Shown in pieces: positions 12,551 through 23,242 of a stretch of 64,000 bases of DNA. The notes under the pieces are model-generated. The model did not search any database. It saw nothing but the letters and a program-made list of their open reading frames with translations, and was not told the origin of the DNA. Position 1 is the stretch's first letter; each line of letters starts with the position of its first letter. The position numbers and the translations under genes were made by a program. The DNA comes from Smittia aterrima. Taxonomy: Eukaryota; Arthropoda; Insecta; Diptera; Chironomidae. Where the stretch lies: NCBI GenBank assembly GCA_033063855.1, contig CP093830.1, positions 16,368,854-16,432,853 on the forward strand. Direction: 5' to 3'.

Positions 12551-12934
12551 TTATGCAATAAAATTTATTGATGTTGAATGTGTAACAAACACACAAGCAA
12601 CGTTTAATTCACCGGCTGTTGTTTCAGAATATTTTTGAAGGTTGTTCGATGTGGCGCGAAGAGAAAATAATATTTTTTGACGAAGCTCTGTCTCTTCTTG
12701 TCCAGGCCCAATTAGGTAGTTCTTCACGCCTAATTGATATTCGTCGTGCCGGTAACTCTCAGTTCGAAATCGAGTCACAATAGTTACGTTGAGGTTTAAT
12801 TCATTAGAGTTATCTGAGTGGAAAACTAGCTCAAATGTATTTGAGGCGAGAACAAATCTTTTGATGAACTCGCCCTCAAAATGGGCCACAACAAAAGCGC
12901 GAGTAAACATTCTAGTTTCAACTTGATTGTCCAT
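12551..12934 (-). CDS. Orphan ORF, possibly CUB-like or a gene remnant
   Basis: From ATG 12934 the frame encodes 127 residues starting MDNQVETRMFTRAF and ending STSINFIA. The same frame stays open upstream to about 13020 without another ATG, reading CAAGWSATETASRNILS after a possible acceptor (CTGCAG). The segment SNTFELVFHSDNSNE loosely recalls the C-terminal strand of CUB domains (LxLxFxSD), and the upstream GWSATE loosely recalls a trypsin-type loop. Neither is strong. An open frame of about 470 nt is long for AT-rich non-coding DNA here, so I list it as a small gene, a terminal exon, or a recent remnant. No promoter was identified. Confidence 0.35.
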   Translation of the reverse strand: MDNQVETRMFTRAFVVAHFEGEFIKRFVLASNTFELVFHSDNSNELNLNVTIVTRFRTESYRHDEYQLGVKNYLIGPGQEETELRQKILFSLRATSNNLQKYSETTAGELNVACVFVTHSTSINFIA

Positions 12935-13096
12935 TGTTGTGACTCGTACACTTGTGTTGCTCAGAACAACGCTCAAAATATTTCGCGAAGCTGTTTCAGT
13001 CGCGCTCCAGCCTGCAGCGCATTAAAATCGTTCTCCGGGTAAATTGAGCTGAGTGCAATTTAAATGTGATTTATTAGTGACGAAAGAGTTCTACTC

Positions 13097-16000
13097 ATGA
13101 CAAAAGACGAATTACGTCGAGAGATGGAGAAGCATAATGATCAAAAGATTTATCGAATCAATAGCACGAGAACAAACTTTATTTACACAAGTGATACCCC
13201 CGAAGAGGAGAACATCGTTTATAACAGGTAATGCGGAAGTGCTTTCATTAGCTTTCTTTCATGAAACAAACAACGTGATGTTGTAATTTAATCTCTAGCT
13301 GTTATCAGTTTGATTATATTTGAACAATTAACACTGATAAGCTACGACAATCTTTCTTCTCACAAAGCTGAGATGTTTCGCTCTTTTGAAGACAACTCGC
13401 AATTCAGTTTCTTTTAAACTGCGTGCCAAATGACTTCTAACGATCGAAAGCATTATCATTTAGAATATCACGAGTTGAATGGATGTCATTTTAATCCAAT
13501 CGCAGAGGAATTGCAAGACGACAACGAATCAATTCATCCAGTCATTCGGTTAAAAGACTTTAAAGGATTCTTCGCTCACTAACTGATGCAATTAATTTCT
13601 TTTTTTCTCTTTTTTATTTCACGCAATGCAAATCTCTCTAAAACTCAACTCATAATCAGATCTGGAGGATGCTTCGTGTCGATATGTCGAGGTATAAGCA
13701 TCTTCATGGGCTTGTTAGTCTTTCTATTTTTCCTCTCGTTTACAATTTTCTTCAGCACAAAGTACGCATATGAGGTAAGTCAGTCGTCTTGTCAATTGAG
13801 TTGATTGCTGATCATAAAGATTTTACTGCTCAACAGACGAAGCCAAATCTCACGCTCGTCGAGTTTCTTAATCACAGGAATTTTCTTATCGAGAAATATG
13901 CGAAAATACCAAAGTACATCATTCCCAAACAGTTTCATCTCGTTCTTCACCCACGCTTTGATGAAGCTCAGTCAAACACGACAAAAGATCTTGAAGAGTT
14001 CAGCTACAGTGGTTTCATTTACGTGACTGTCGTTGCGAAGAAAAACAGCAACAAGAGAATTGAACTGAATGCGAAAAATCTCAAAATCAGTCCCGATGAT
14101 GTAAGCGTATACAGAAGCTTAACATGGAGCTCGATTGACTTCGACGACGATCCAGATTGGAATTCGCGAGAGATAAAATACATCGTCGTTCAGCGCAATA
14201 AGCGTGATTTATCACAAATGGAATCGAATTCAAATGAAACAATTGACGAAGCCAACAATGCCGCTGAAGTTATGGACGAGTCGCCCGAGGTACCGGAAGC
14301 GACCGATTTTTCGTTCAATGAAACGTTGCAAACACGAAACAAAACCTATTTCTATCCAAAGTTTGTAAGTAAACATTTTTAGTTTGAATGAATTACGCAA
14401 GATTCAATTTAATAGGACACAGAGAACTTCAGTCCAATCACAATCATCGATGTGGAAACCGATGAAGCTAATGACAAGATCATCATTTATCTCGCAACAG
14501 AAATGGCAAAGGATGTTTACTATGTCGTGAAAGCAAAGTTTTACGGAAACATGACTCACGACAAAGGCTTCTATTACACGTACTACGACGATGTGAATGA
14601 CCCGGCAGAAGCTGAAGAAGCCAACTTTACGACGAGCAAAAAATATATGTCAGCAACATTCCTTGAGCCGAATAGCGCGAGACGTCTTTTTCCATGTTAT
14701 GATGGTAAGTTGATTACTAAAACTCCAAAAAGAGTTGTTTGATCAATAAGTTTCTTTCAGATCATATTTTCCGAACACCTTTCGATGTCACTGTTTCGAG
14801 AAGAGAAGATATGACAACTGAATCGTCTCCAGACTTGGAAGACAAGGAGGTCATCATGTAGGAAATATTTTTTTTTTATCAATTATTCAACTTCAATTAA
14901 TTTGAATTTTAGTGACGGAAAGCTTTTTGTTGACGAATACAATGCAACGAACTCGATGAAGGCTTCTGAAGTTGGATTTACAATCACGAACATGGTTTGA
15001 TAATATTTCTTTTAAATAAAAATTATTTGCAAAATTATAATTTTATTTAATAGAACCCTCACATGTACAACGTAAACGAGAATTTCTCAATCATCTTTTA
15101 CACTCGAAATCTTCACTTCAAGAACACAAAATTCGCTTCGATTGAGATTCCGAAGATCATTGACATCATAGAGAAGTACGTTGATATGAAGTTTCCACTT
15201 AAGAAGTTAAAGTATGTGACAGTGCCAAACAGTGATTTGTCGTTGAATGAGATAAAGAACGGTATGATCATCTCAAGTGAAATGCACATTCTTATCGATA
15301 AGAACTACACGACATTCAGTGAGAACTATGTGCATGAACAGCTATCAGTGCAGTTATCAAATCTTTGGATTCACAATTTTGTTAACTACAAGACAAGAGA
15401 ACATTTCTGGCTTCACGACGCGTTGGGACTTTATCTTCAAACCGTTGCACTTTACGAACTTAACAAAACGTCTCAAGCTGATCATTTGATTCTTGAGGAT
15501 CGTCTCAACGCGATGCGCGATGAATTGAATTATAAATCAACTTCACTTCAATATTTCAATCAACAACATCTGGATGATGTCGATTATCACAACTTCATCA
15601 AGAGAAAAGGTGCAAGCATCTTACGAATGTTTAACAGCACAATTTCTGAACCAGTTCTTCGCAACGCAATTCAACGATACGTCTCAAAGATGTGAGAGCT
15701 TTGAAAGTCAAAATATTTAGTTATGGTAATGACTTTTTTCATTTTAGGCGCGACATGGAATACGCTGACTTTGACGAGTCTTTCAATTTAACCAAAATCG
15801 ATTGCGCTCATATTCCAAGAGGTTTGAATGTTTCAGAATTTATTAGCCGATGGGTTTCTTCAGAAAAATATCCAATCGTGACCGTGGAAAGAATCAATGG
15901 AAGCATTAAGTTACATCAAATGAGTTACCAAGAAGAAGACGATGCACAAAAATTGTCTTGGAACATTCCGATTTCATTCACAAATAGTTCAAGTAGAAAC

Positions 16001-17278
16001 TTTTCTGCTGAGTTTGACTTTTGGCTATTGGATGAAAATGTTACGATAATTCACAACGCTTACTCTCCTGATGAAGAAGACTCGTGGGTTCTTGTGAATG
16101 CAATGGGCCGAGGATATTATCGATGCAACTATGATCTTGGTAAGCGATTAAAATTTATCTTAAAAACAATATTTTCTAACCAGTTTTGTCTTAGAAAATT
16201 GGATGGCAATAGTAAAGCAACTTCAAACCGATCACAGCGTTTTTCCTTATGAGACTCGAGCAATCCTAATCGATGATGCTTTGAACTTGGCAAGAATGAA
16301 CTTGTTGGATTATAAAATTGCTTTCGATCTTCTTTCTTACTTAATGGATAAGGACGAAGTAACATTACATCCATGGCTCAGCGCCCTGAACAATTTAAAT
16401 TATCTGTACAAGACGATGGAGGAATTGCCAAACTTCGCAGTTGTAGAAAATTTTATGCGCGATATTGTTAATGCAGTTTATAACAAAATTAACGATTTAA
16501 AGTTCTCGCGCGATCTAACAGAGGATGACGAAGAGAAACGATTAGAGTTTCTGATTGATGACAACTCTTGCATGCTCGGATACCCGGAATGTATTGACGA
16601 TATGAAGAACAAGTTTGAGAAGCTTTTACTCACTGACGACGAAGTAAATAATCAACTTTTGATTACTCAGAATCAATCGCAAGATGAACTTTTCCGATTG
16701 CTCTGCACGACAATTAAATATTCTGGTTTCTTTGAATGGAACATCGTTTACAAAAGCTTCAATCTCTCCAGTGATTTAAATTATCAGAAAATTCTTCTGA
16801 GATCATTGGGATGTTCGTAAGTGTTTTCTCGTTTTGCAATTTTCAAATTATTATATCAACAAACTCTTTTCAGTCGAGAAATCTCGTTGATTAACAGTTA
16901 CATCAACTTCCTGGTTCAGAAAGAATTTCGACGATTTTCTGATGATATTTTGATATCTCTAAGTGAGAACAAAATCGGAATGAAATATGTGATGGATTAT
17001 TTCTCAATAAATTGGCAGCAAATTATCAAGATCCTAGATATTCAGCAATTGAGCGTGATATTCAACAAAATTTCCAATGAAAATGAATATAAAGTCGTAA
17101 GTTGCTCGATGTTTGTTGCTTCGCACTAAACAATTAACAAATTTGATTTCAGCTACAAGAAATTTTTAGCACTTTCCCTGAGACTTTTCGACATCGCGAC
17201 AAAGATATTTTGAGAAGATGCCGCGATACGATCGTTAGCAAATTGAATTGGAAGCGGAGAATTGGACAAAATATCTAA
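13097..17278 (+). CDS. Type II membrane M1 aminopeptidase-like protein, predicted inactive
   Basis: Predicted join: 13097..13227, 13660..13774, 13837..14364, 14416..14704, 14761..14857, 14913..14994, 15054..15691, 15748..16139, 16195..16816, 16874..17096, 17153..17278. This gives 1080 residues with all phases closing. A polar cytoplasmic tail (starting MTKDELRREME) leads to one signal-anchor helix (about residues 55-78, SIFMGLLVFLFFLSF). Then come the M1 beta domain (NSARRLFPCYDDHIFRTPF), the peptidase-like domain and an ERAP1-like helical C-terminus. Aligning FWLHDALGLYL with the usual LWLNEGFASYF places HELAHQW over VQLSNLW. Both histidines and both glutamates are replaced, and GAMEN is not recognisable. 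Active relatives are aminopeptidase A/N ectoenzymes; this one more likely binds peptides or partners. It shares the family, but not the substitution pattern, with the inactive M1-like gene at 4138-7401. Confidence 0.85.
13430..13548 (+). CDS. Candidate alternative first coding exon of the type II M1-like gene
   Basis: ATG 13430 opens a frame encoding MTSNDRKHYHLEYHELNG onward. At 13548 the frame reaches CG|GTTAAA in phase 2, the same phase as the 13227 donor. Splicing to the common acceptor at 13660 would give R-SGGCFVSIC, keeping the membrane anchor and swapping the cytoplasmic tail. An initiator-like TTCAGTT sits at about 13402-13408. Without splicing the frame stops at 13582. The donor is weak, so this is an inference. 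Confidence 0.4.
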
Positions 17279-17301
17279 ACAAGTTGAATTACCAGCACGC
17301 A

Positions 17302-17460
17302 AAATGAGTGTACTGAATTAATTAATTAGCTTCCTGTTAGTTGTGATAATGCGATATTTTACAAAGTAAATAAATACTTTATTAACACAAAACTACTTTA
17401 ACATCGAATTAATTTTACTTGCTGTGTATGCTTTGATGTCGTTTTAAAGCAGATTAGTCG
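17302..17460 (+). repeat. Duplicate of the 3' end of the ZAD zinc-finger gene
   Basis: This stretch matches about 20638-20796 closely, sharing GAGTGTACTGAA, TTAGTTGTGATAAT, TTTATTAACACAAAAC and GTGTATGCT in the same order. The source region covers the 3' flank and last codons of the zinc-finger gene on the minus strand. In this copy the reading frame is degraded, and the GTCGTTTTAAAGCAG piece is repeated in tandem near 17438 and 17457. It begins only 23 bp after the M1-like stop. Confidence 0.75.
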
Positions 17461-17484
17461 TTTTAAAGCAGAAAATGTTGATCA

Positions 17485-17570
17485 TGATTCTACGTATTAC
17501 CGCATGCAAATTTTTTGTTTAGAATTGGCTCCTACGTTTATGCCTCTGGTGTAATAAAGAAGTCTCGCCA
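17485..17570 (+). pseudogene. Relic of an odorant-receptor exon
   Basis: The run CGCATGCAAATTTT, then CCTACGTTTAT, then TCTCGCC matches exon 2 of the intact odorant receptor (18548-18666) in order and spacing. Overall identity by eye is about three quarters. The frame is broken by stops such as TAATAA, and no flanking exons are recognisable. It is best read as a leftover from a tandem receptor duplicate. Confidence 0.55.
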
Positions 17571-17579
17571 AAAGTATTG

Positions 17580-17746
17580 AATATTTAATTGAACAAAAAA
17601 GGTTTTCACGACGTCAAAACGTCAATTGACATTAAAATTTAAAGTTTTGTTCGAGTTCGATATTTTCTTGGAATATGAAGGCCCCGAGGGTAGCAAATGC
17701 ATTTTCAAACGCCAGTCACATACATTTTCAATGAGTCTCATTGGAG
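17580..17746 (+). repeat. Non-coding duplicated segment, copy A
   Basis: This segment aligns with 20112-20277 over its whole length. Shared blocks include AATATTTAATT, CGTCAATTGACATTAAAATT, TTTTCTTGGAATAT and GCAAATGCATTTTCAAACG. Homology resumes after the MITE at 17926. No shared reading frame is evident. Confidence 0.75.
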
Positions 17747-17917
17747 CAAGGGGAAAATAACTGCAGTAAACCGATTTTTACTTCAAGCAGTAAAACTTTT
17801 ACTTCTGCAGTAAAACTTTTACTTCTGCAGTAAAACTTTTACTTTTGCAGTAAAACTACATATTCACCTCTTTTACTGCATCAACAAATTACTTTTACTG
17901 CAGTTATTTTCCCCTTG
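17747..17917. mobile_element. 171-bp hAT-like MITE with 8-bp target duplication
   Basis: The element starts CAAGGGGAAAATAAC and ends with its exact reverse complement. The terminal inverted repeats are perfect over 24 bp. It is flanked by the direct repeat CATTGGAG at 17739-17746 and 17918-17925. The paralogous segment at 20112-20277 has a single CATTGGAG (20270-20277), which is the empty site. Eight-bp duplications and CA-R-GGG termini are typical of the hAT superfamily. There is no coding capacity, so it is non-autonomous. Inside are three 20-bp tandem units around AGTAAAACTTTTACT (17787-17846) plus a partial fourth. Confidence 0.9.
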
Positions 17918-17925
17918 CATTGGAG

Positions 17926-18383
17926 TGTGAAAGACCGAATAATTTATATGCCACATGTAGCTTGTCGCAACTACTTTTTATAAATCTATTTTTCTTTGAG
18001 CGAAAATCATTTTCGAAATGGTTGTACAAGAGTGAGATGTTTCTCCGTTTAAATATTTTATCTGGCGGAAAGTATGTAAAACCTTTTTCCTGAATATCCT
18101 GAAAAAAGCTCATCCGGCCATCTTCCAGCATCTGAAATATCCAAATATTCAACAAAAAAATTAAAAAAAATTTGTATCAGCTCCACAGCGGAAACTTCAA
18201 ACACAATGAAACAAATTGCATTTGCCAGTTCACATCATAAATTTAAAAAATCGAAGTTGTCATATCGACGAGATTCAAAACGAGGGAGAAAAAATAGAAA
18301 AACTTTCGCGAGCTCTTCAGTTCTCACTTGTCGTTCGTCAGTTGAACTGGATAGTTGAACCAAATTTTCTCCATCTAAAAACA
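17926..18383. other. Spacer and 5' flank of the odorant receptor
   Basis: The first bases continue the duplicated segment after the MITE. Minus-strand and plus-strand open frames exist here but run into the MITE or stop quickly and match nothing I recognise. The right end should contain the odorant-receptor promoter and leader; no clear TATA box was found. Confidence 0.4.
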
Positions 18384-19884
18384 ATGGTACTCGTTGAAAG
18401 ACCTTCCGTTCATGCAGTTCGAATGGTTAAAGTGTTAGAAATTGTGTGGAATTTTCTGAATCCTTTCAATGTACAAGGAAAATTGAAGAAAACGTAAAAA
18501 GTTTAATAATTTTAAGAAAGAAGCTGTAACCATAATTTTCTCTAAAGGTTCATTACGATTTTAATAACGCATGCAAATTTTCTGCTTGGGATTTTTTCCT
18601 ACGTTTATACCATTGGCTTCGCAAATCTCTCGCCTTCTGAGATTTGTGACAATGTGGCTGTTTTGCGTAAGCAGCTTTCTTTGCATTGAACATTTTTCTA
18701 ATTTTTTATGTCTCAAGTTCAAATTACCCGGCACTTTGTTTACATGACGATGTTGTTTCTTCTGAGATCGAGGATTCAAGCGATTGTGGATAAGATCATG
18801 AAAGAGAGGTGGGAATATTTTACTTTTTTCATTTTCTCACGCTTATAATTGTTTTGAGATGGTTCATAGTTAAGCAAACGAAGTACGCACTAAAAATTTC
18901 AAAAGTTAAAAAATTTAAATGTTTTTTATTGATAAAAATTTATTTAAATAATAAAATTCTAACAAACGATTTAATGATTAAATTCTCTTAGAGAGCAACT
19001 TCGAACTACTGACGAAGATTGGTCGCTTTCAATTGACTGGATGAAGAAGGAATTCCGTGTGACACTCGCGAGTATTGTTGCGGTATTTATTCAAAATTTT
19101 TTGCTATCCAGTGGATCATTATTCATCAAAGATGCTAATAAACATCGAATGCCCTACAACTTCATGATGGTCTATTTGCCCTTTGGGCCTTTCATGACTC
19201 CTAAGTGGATCTTTCAATTCGTTCTACAATTCACTATGGCAAATGCTGCGGTCGGTTACTATTACTTTTATTCTTTGTACACTTTGATGGTTATGAACTA
19301 TTCTTGTTGGGAAATCGACGTTTTGAGATCACAAGTTAAGAGAATGTTTCAACAAGAAGAAATGGATGACAGTTTGGTCGACGAACAAGTAAAAAAAGTT
19401 ATTTTACGAAGCTATCGTGTCATGGATTTTTTGAATGAAGCTCGTGCTTTATTCCGAGTCAGTTTCCTAATTGATTTCTCACTGTCATCCTTTATCTTGT
19501 GCATGTGTTTCTACGTTTTGAGCGCCGATATCTTTGGATCCATTTCGATCTTTGTGATCGTTTGTTTGCTATTTTCGCAAATTGCTGTTTTCTGTTGGAT
19601 GGGAAATCGCGTTAATGATTGCGTTGAGAATTTGTATGCTGCTGTCTACGAAGTTGAATGGTACACTCAGAAAGCAAGACATCGAAGCGACCTTCTCTTG
19701 ATCTTAATCATGGCTCAGAGAATCAAAGGTTTCAACGGAATCTTCAACACTGTCGACTTGGAAACGCTGCTTAAGGTTTGAAGTTGAAAATTAATTTACT
19801 TTTACTTTTAAAAATCAAAACTATTTGTTTCAGATTCTGCAATTTACTTATTCGCTTTTGGCGTTGTTACAAACAACAAACTAA
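18384..19884 (+). CDS. Odorant receptor (7tm_6 family)
   Basis: Predicted join 18384..18493, 18548..18666, 18718..18808, 18992..19775, 19834..19884, giving 384 residues, which is normal length for the family. The N-terminus MVLVERPSVHAVRMVKVLE leads into the first membrane helix. Most helices lie in the long fourth exon, and the C-terminus ends YSLLALLQTTN, in the position of the conserved last helix. The family forms ligand-gated cation channels with the Orco co-receptor in olfactory neurons, with an intracellular N-terminus. A nearby exon relic (17485-17570) and repeats suggest the locus once held more copies. The ligand is unknown. The start was chosen because it is the first ATG in frame with a phase-2 donor. 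Confidence 0.85.
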
Positions 19885-20744
19885 TTGTGGAAACTCTCGT
19901 CGAAAACTAAGTGTCTATTATCAATCTCAATGTTTATTGTCTATATGGAAAATATTTTATTTCATCTAATAAATATATTTGTTTCATGAAAAAAAAAAGT
20001 CAACGACTTTGATTTTTCATTGATCCTTTCACAGAAATACACAGATGCTTGCGACCAGAAATTTACTAGATTTAGGTGTTGTTTCTGTCTCGATCTCGAC
20101 CCTCGAGTTTAAATATTTAATTAAACAAAAACGTTTTCAAAACGTCAAAACGTCAATTGACATTAAAATTTAAAGTTTAAATCGAGTGCGACATTTTCTT
20201 GGAATATAAATGCCGCAAGGGTAGCAAATGCATTTTCAAACGCCAGTCTCATACATTTTCAATAAGTCTCATTGGAGTGTTAAAACTGAATTATTTACAT
20301 GTAAAAAACACAAAAAATTTGCCTCTTTACGTTGATATTTTCATCGCCATGCAATGTCGTCAATTTCAACCTTCCATCTTTTACGCGGCATAATATTTAG
20401 AGCTTAAGCGAAGTGATTCACTTAAATCAGTCGTTCGATTGAAATGTTGTTGATTAAGGATCATTAGGAACAACGTATAAAATATTTCGCGGACCTAAGG
20501 TGCAGAAACCATAAGAATCAAATCTTGTTGTTCTCTCGATGAAACATGTCTCAGGTGGCTTCAATATTTGGCTTTGCGCACACTCAATGTCAGTGATCAC
20601 ATTCTTAGCAGAGCTCTGCAACTTTTGGCTGAAGCGAAATGAGTGTACTGAAATTAATTAATTAGCTTCTTGTTAGTTGTGATAATCCGATATATTACAA
20701 ATTAAATTAAAACTTTATTAACACAAAACCATTCTAACATCGGA
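19885..20744. other. Spacer between odorant receptor and zinc-finger genes
   Basis: An AATAAA near 19968 suits the receptor's poly(A) signal. The stretch contains copy B of the duplicated segment (20112-20277) and the 3' flank of the zinc-finger gene. A short plus-strand ORF starting at about 20538 (MKHVSGGFNIWLC) has no support. Confidence 0.4.
20112..20277 (+). repeat. Non-coding duplicated segment, copy B (empty MITE site)
   Basis: This is the partner of 17580-17746. It holds one CATTGGAG at 20270-20277, exactly where copy A carries the MITE between two copies of that octamer. Copy B therefore represents the pre-insertion state. Confidence 0.75.
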
Positions 20745-22404
20745 TTATTTTGACTTGCTGTGTATGCTCCGATGTCGTTTTAAAGCAGATTGGTCATTGA
20801 ACACTTTATCACAAACTTCACAAGTGAATCGACGTCCTGAATGGATCAACAGATGACGACTAAGACCTGAAGAGTGAGCGAACTTTTTATCGCAAATTGA
20901 GCAATCGAACGGATGACTCTTAATCTCCGAATCCTCAGAATGAGCCTTACTGATATGTTGTCTAAGTGGCTCTTTCTGTCTGAATCTTTTTTCGCATATC
21001 GAGCATGCAAATGGAGCTTCTTCGATCGATAAATGAATAACTTTATGTCGCTTCAACATTTCTTTTTGCGAAAACGCTTTGTTGCAGCCGAGATGATCGC
21101 ATTTGAAGGGCCTGTCTCCGGTGTGGACTCTTTCATGTCGCTCAAGAGCTGAAGCGACTTTAAATGATTTCTGACAGAACTTGCACTTGTAACCATTCTT
21201 TTGCGATGCGAAGTGATCATAAAAATGAGTTTTACAAGCTTGTCGGCGTGCAAAACTTTCATCGCATCCCTTAAAAGCGCACAGGAAGATTTTCTTCTCA
21301 CCATTTTCATCCAAGTCATCAACTTCACTGTCATCAATTGCTATGAAATATTTATCTTCAGTCATTAATCCCGGTTCTATGAGTATTGGCTGTTTCTTTG
21401 TTGAAGCTTTTTTAATTTCCTTTTTCTTGCGTCGCGATTTGTGGGTAACAACATCGACTTGTATCTTTTCTTCTGGAGGATTATATTCTTCGTCTGAACA
21501 ACCAGTAACAGTGTCTTCTTCGTCCTCTTCCTCGTCTACTTCTTCAATCAAATTTTCTTCGGTGTACATGATCGTTTCGTGCGCGTCGAAATTGTTTTCG
21601 TTAATTTCGTAATAAACTGGTTGAATATCCTCTTCTTGTACTTCTTGCGTTGGGGACATGATTTCAATCTCATAGTTTTGTAAGAACATTTCGTTATTAT
21701 CTTTGTTTGGAGAGCTCTCTGTTTTTACTTGATTCTTTCGGAGAACCAGCTTTGCTTTCTTTTCAGATTGTTGGTTTGATGGCGCACAAATATTGAGTAC
21801 GACAGGATTCTCTGGGATTTTTCGCGATCGTGTTTGGCGCGGTGGTGAAATATTTGCCAATTCCTTTTTCAACTCTTCTTGAATAATTTTTTCTTTTTCA
21901 GACTCAAAATTAATTTTCAACTGGTTGATAGATTCTTCCGCTGATTGAAAGTATTTCTAAAAAGAATCAAAGTAAGTAAATAGCTTCAACATATATATTT
22001 TATCATCTTACAGAAGACTCTAAGAAGAGTTCTTCAAATTCTTCGGTGTCATCGTCTTGATAGCTCTTCTCGAGAACGCTGGATGGTTTGTTTTGGTTTA
22101 GAAGGCGAATATGCTTTCTGAATCTTGAGTCAGTTTGTTTTGCTACGCAGCGGAAGAAATAAGACCGTTCAAGTTGGTAGCGACATTCTCTACAAATGTT
22201 CTTTGGCAAGGCATCATTGTACTGAACCTATAATTAAAGAAATATCGTAATTTAATTTGTTTATTATTTAACAAATCAACTTACATCAAGTCCAGTTAGA
22301 ATAATAATTCTATTGCTTAATCCTTCATCAAATATGTTGTGATGAAGGTTCTCCAAATCATCGCTTAAGCATAAGCGACAAAAGTTATTCACGTCTTGAG
22401 TCAT
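20745..22404 (-). CDS. ZAD-type C2H2 zinc-finger transcription factor
   Basis: Predicted complement join 20745..21956, 22012..22227, 22285..22404, giving 515 residues, all introns in phase 0. The N-terminus MTQDVNNFCRLCLSDD and the later CRECRYQL supply the four cysteines of a zinc-associated domain, an insect dimerisation module. An acidic, low-complexity middle (EEDEEDT) and a basic stretch (KSRRKKKEIKKASTKKQ) follow. The C-terminus has six C2H2 fingers; the first and third have a longer C-x4-C spacing (CAFKGC, CDHLGC) and several linkers are TGDRPF-like. It probably binds DNA in the nucleus, target unknown. Its last codons and 3' flank are copied at 17302-17460. It lies head to head with Plp. 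Confidence 0.9.
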
Positions 22405-23242
22405 TCTATTAGCAAAAAAACAATATTTTAAACATCCAACAAGTTTGTTTACACACTTAGATTTCGGTCATCTCGGAACATTTCAAAAATCCGTTGAGAT
22501 TCGGTCTGATCAGAAAACTCAAAACAAAGTAAAAGCCGCGAATGAAAAATAATTTATTTTCTGTAGTTAAAGCATGATATTACAAGATTAAAATAGTTAT
22601 TTGTTATAAGGAGAATACAATAAACTTGGGAAGATTGAAGATTAGAGGTAAAGATCTCGTTGTAAGAAGTGATCGCCTAATTCTAAAAATTGTTTGAGCG
22701 ATCGCTGTGGAAACATCGATTCAACAATTTCGGGTAATGACACAAATCGTCACTGAGCTGCTTTAAGACAAAACATTTGTAACAGGCTTTTATCAAATTT
22801 ACTGTCTTCCGCTCCTTGCGTCACGAAACTAAAAAAAATCGTTGCATTTCCATAGAAACGCTAGTTACAAAACTAATAAAAAAGAAAAACAAGAAAAATT
22901 CATTTCGACGATTGATGATGTAAAGTTTTTCCTTCGGATCTTTCAAGTGGAAGAGTAGACATAGAGAAATTTAAGACCGTTGAAAAGTAATTAAGAGGGA
23001 AAGACGAGCAGCGAGACTTTAATTTTGACCAATTTCTCGTTTAATGATCGTTTTCTTAATTTCTTTCCTTTCGCTGTGCACCTCTTTAAGTTCTAATTTT
23101 AAATTCACTCTCAATTTCACTTCGTATTAATAGTTTTGCAGCCTTCTTTTGTTACGCATTGCTAGATAACTCACTCATTGAGATTCTCTCGGTTCTGAAT
23201 ATTTTTTAGGAGCAGTCGATGATCGATAATTGAACACAAACA
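22405..23242. promoter_or_regulatory. Divergent intergenic region between zinc-finger gene and Plp
   Basis: About 840 bp lie between two start codons on opposite strands and should contain both promoters and leaders. No TATA box stands out, and I see no ORF or RNA gene. Confidence 0.45.

Noticed and set aside
17904..18155. 83-codon minus-strand ORF running into the MITE
   Set aside because: Its C-terminal codons are MITE sequence and the duplicated copy at 20.3 kb does not keep the frame.
20538..20660. Short plus-strand ORF MKHVSGG... before the zinc-finger gene
   Set aside because: About 40 codons, AT-rich, no splice structure, and it overlaps the zinc-finger 3' flank.
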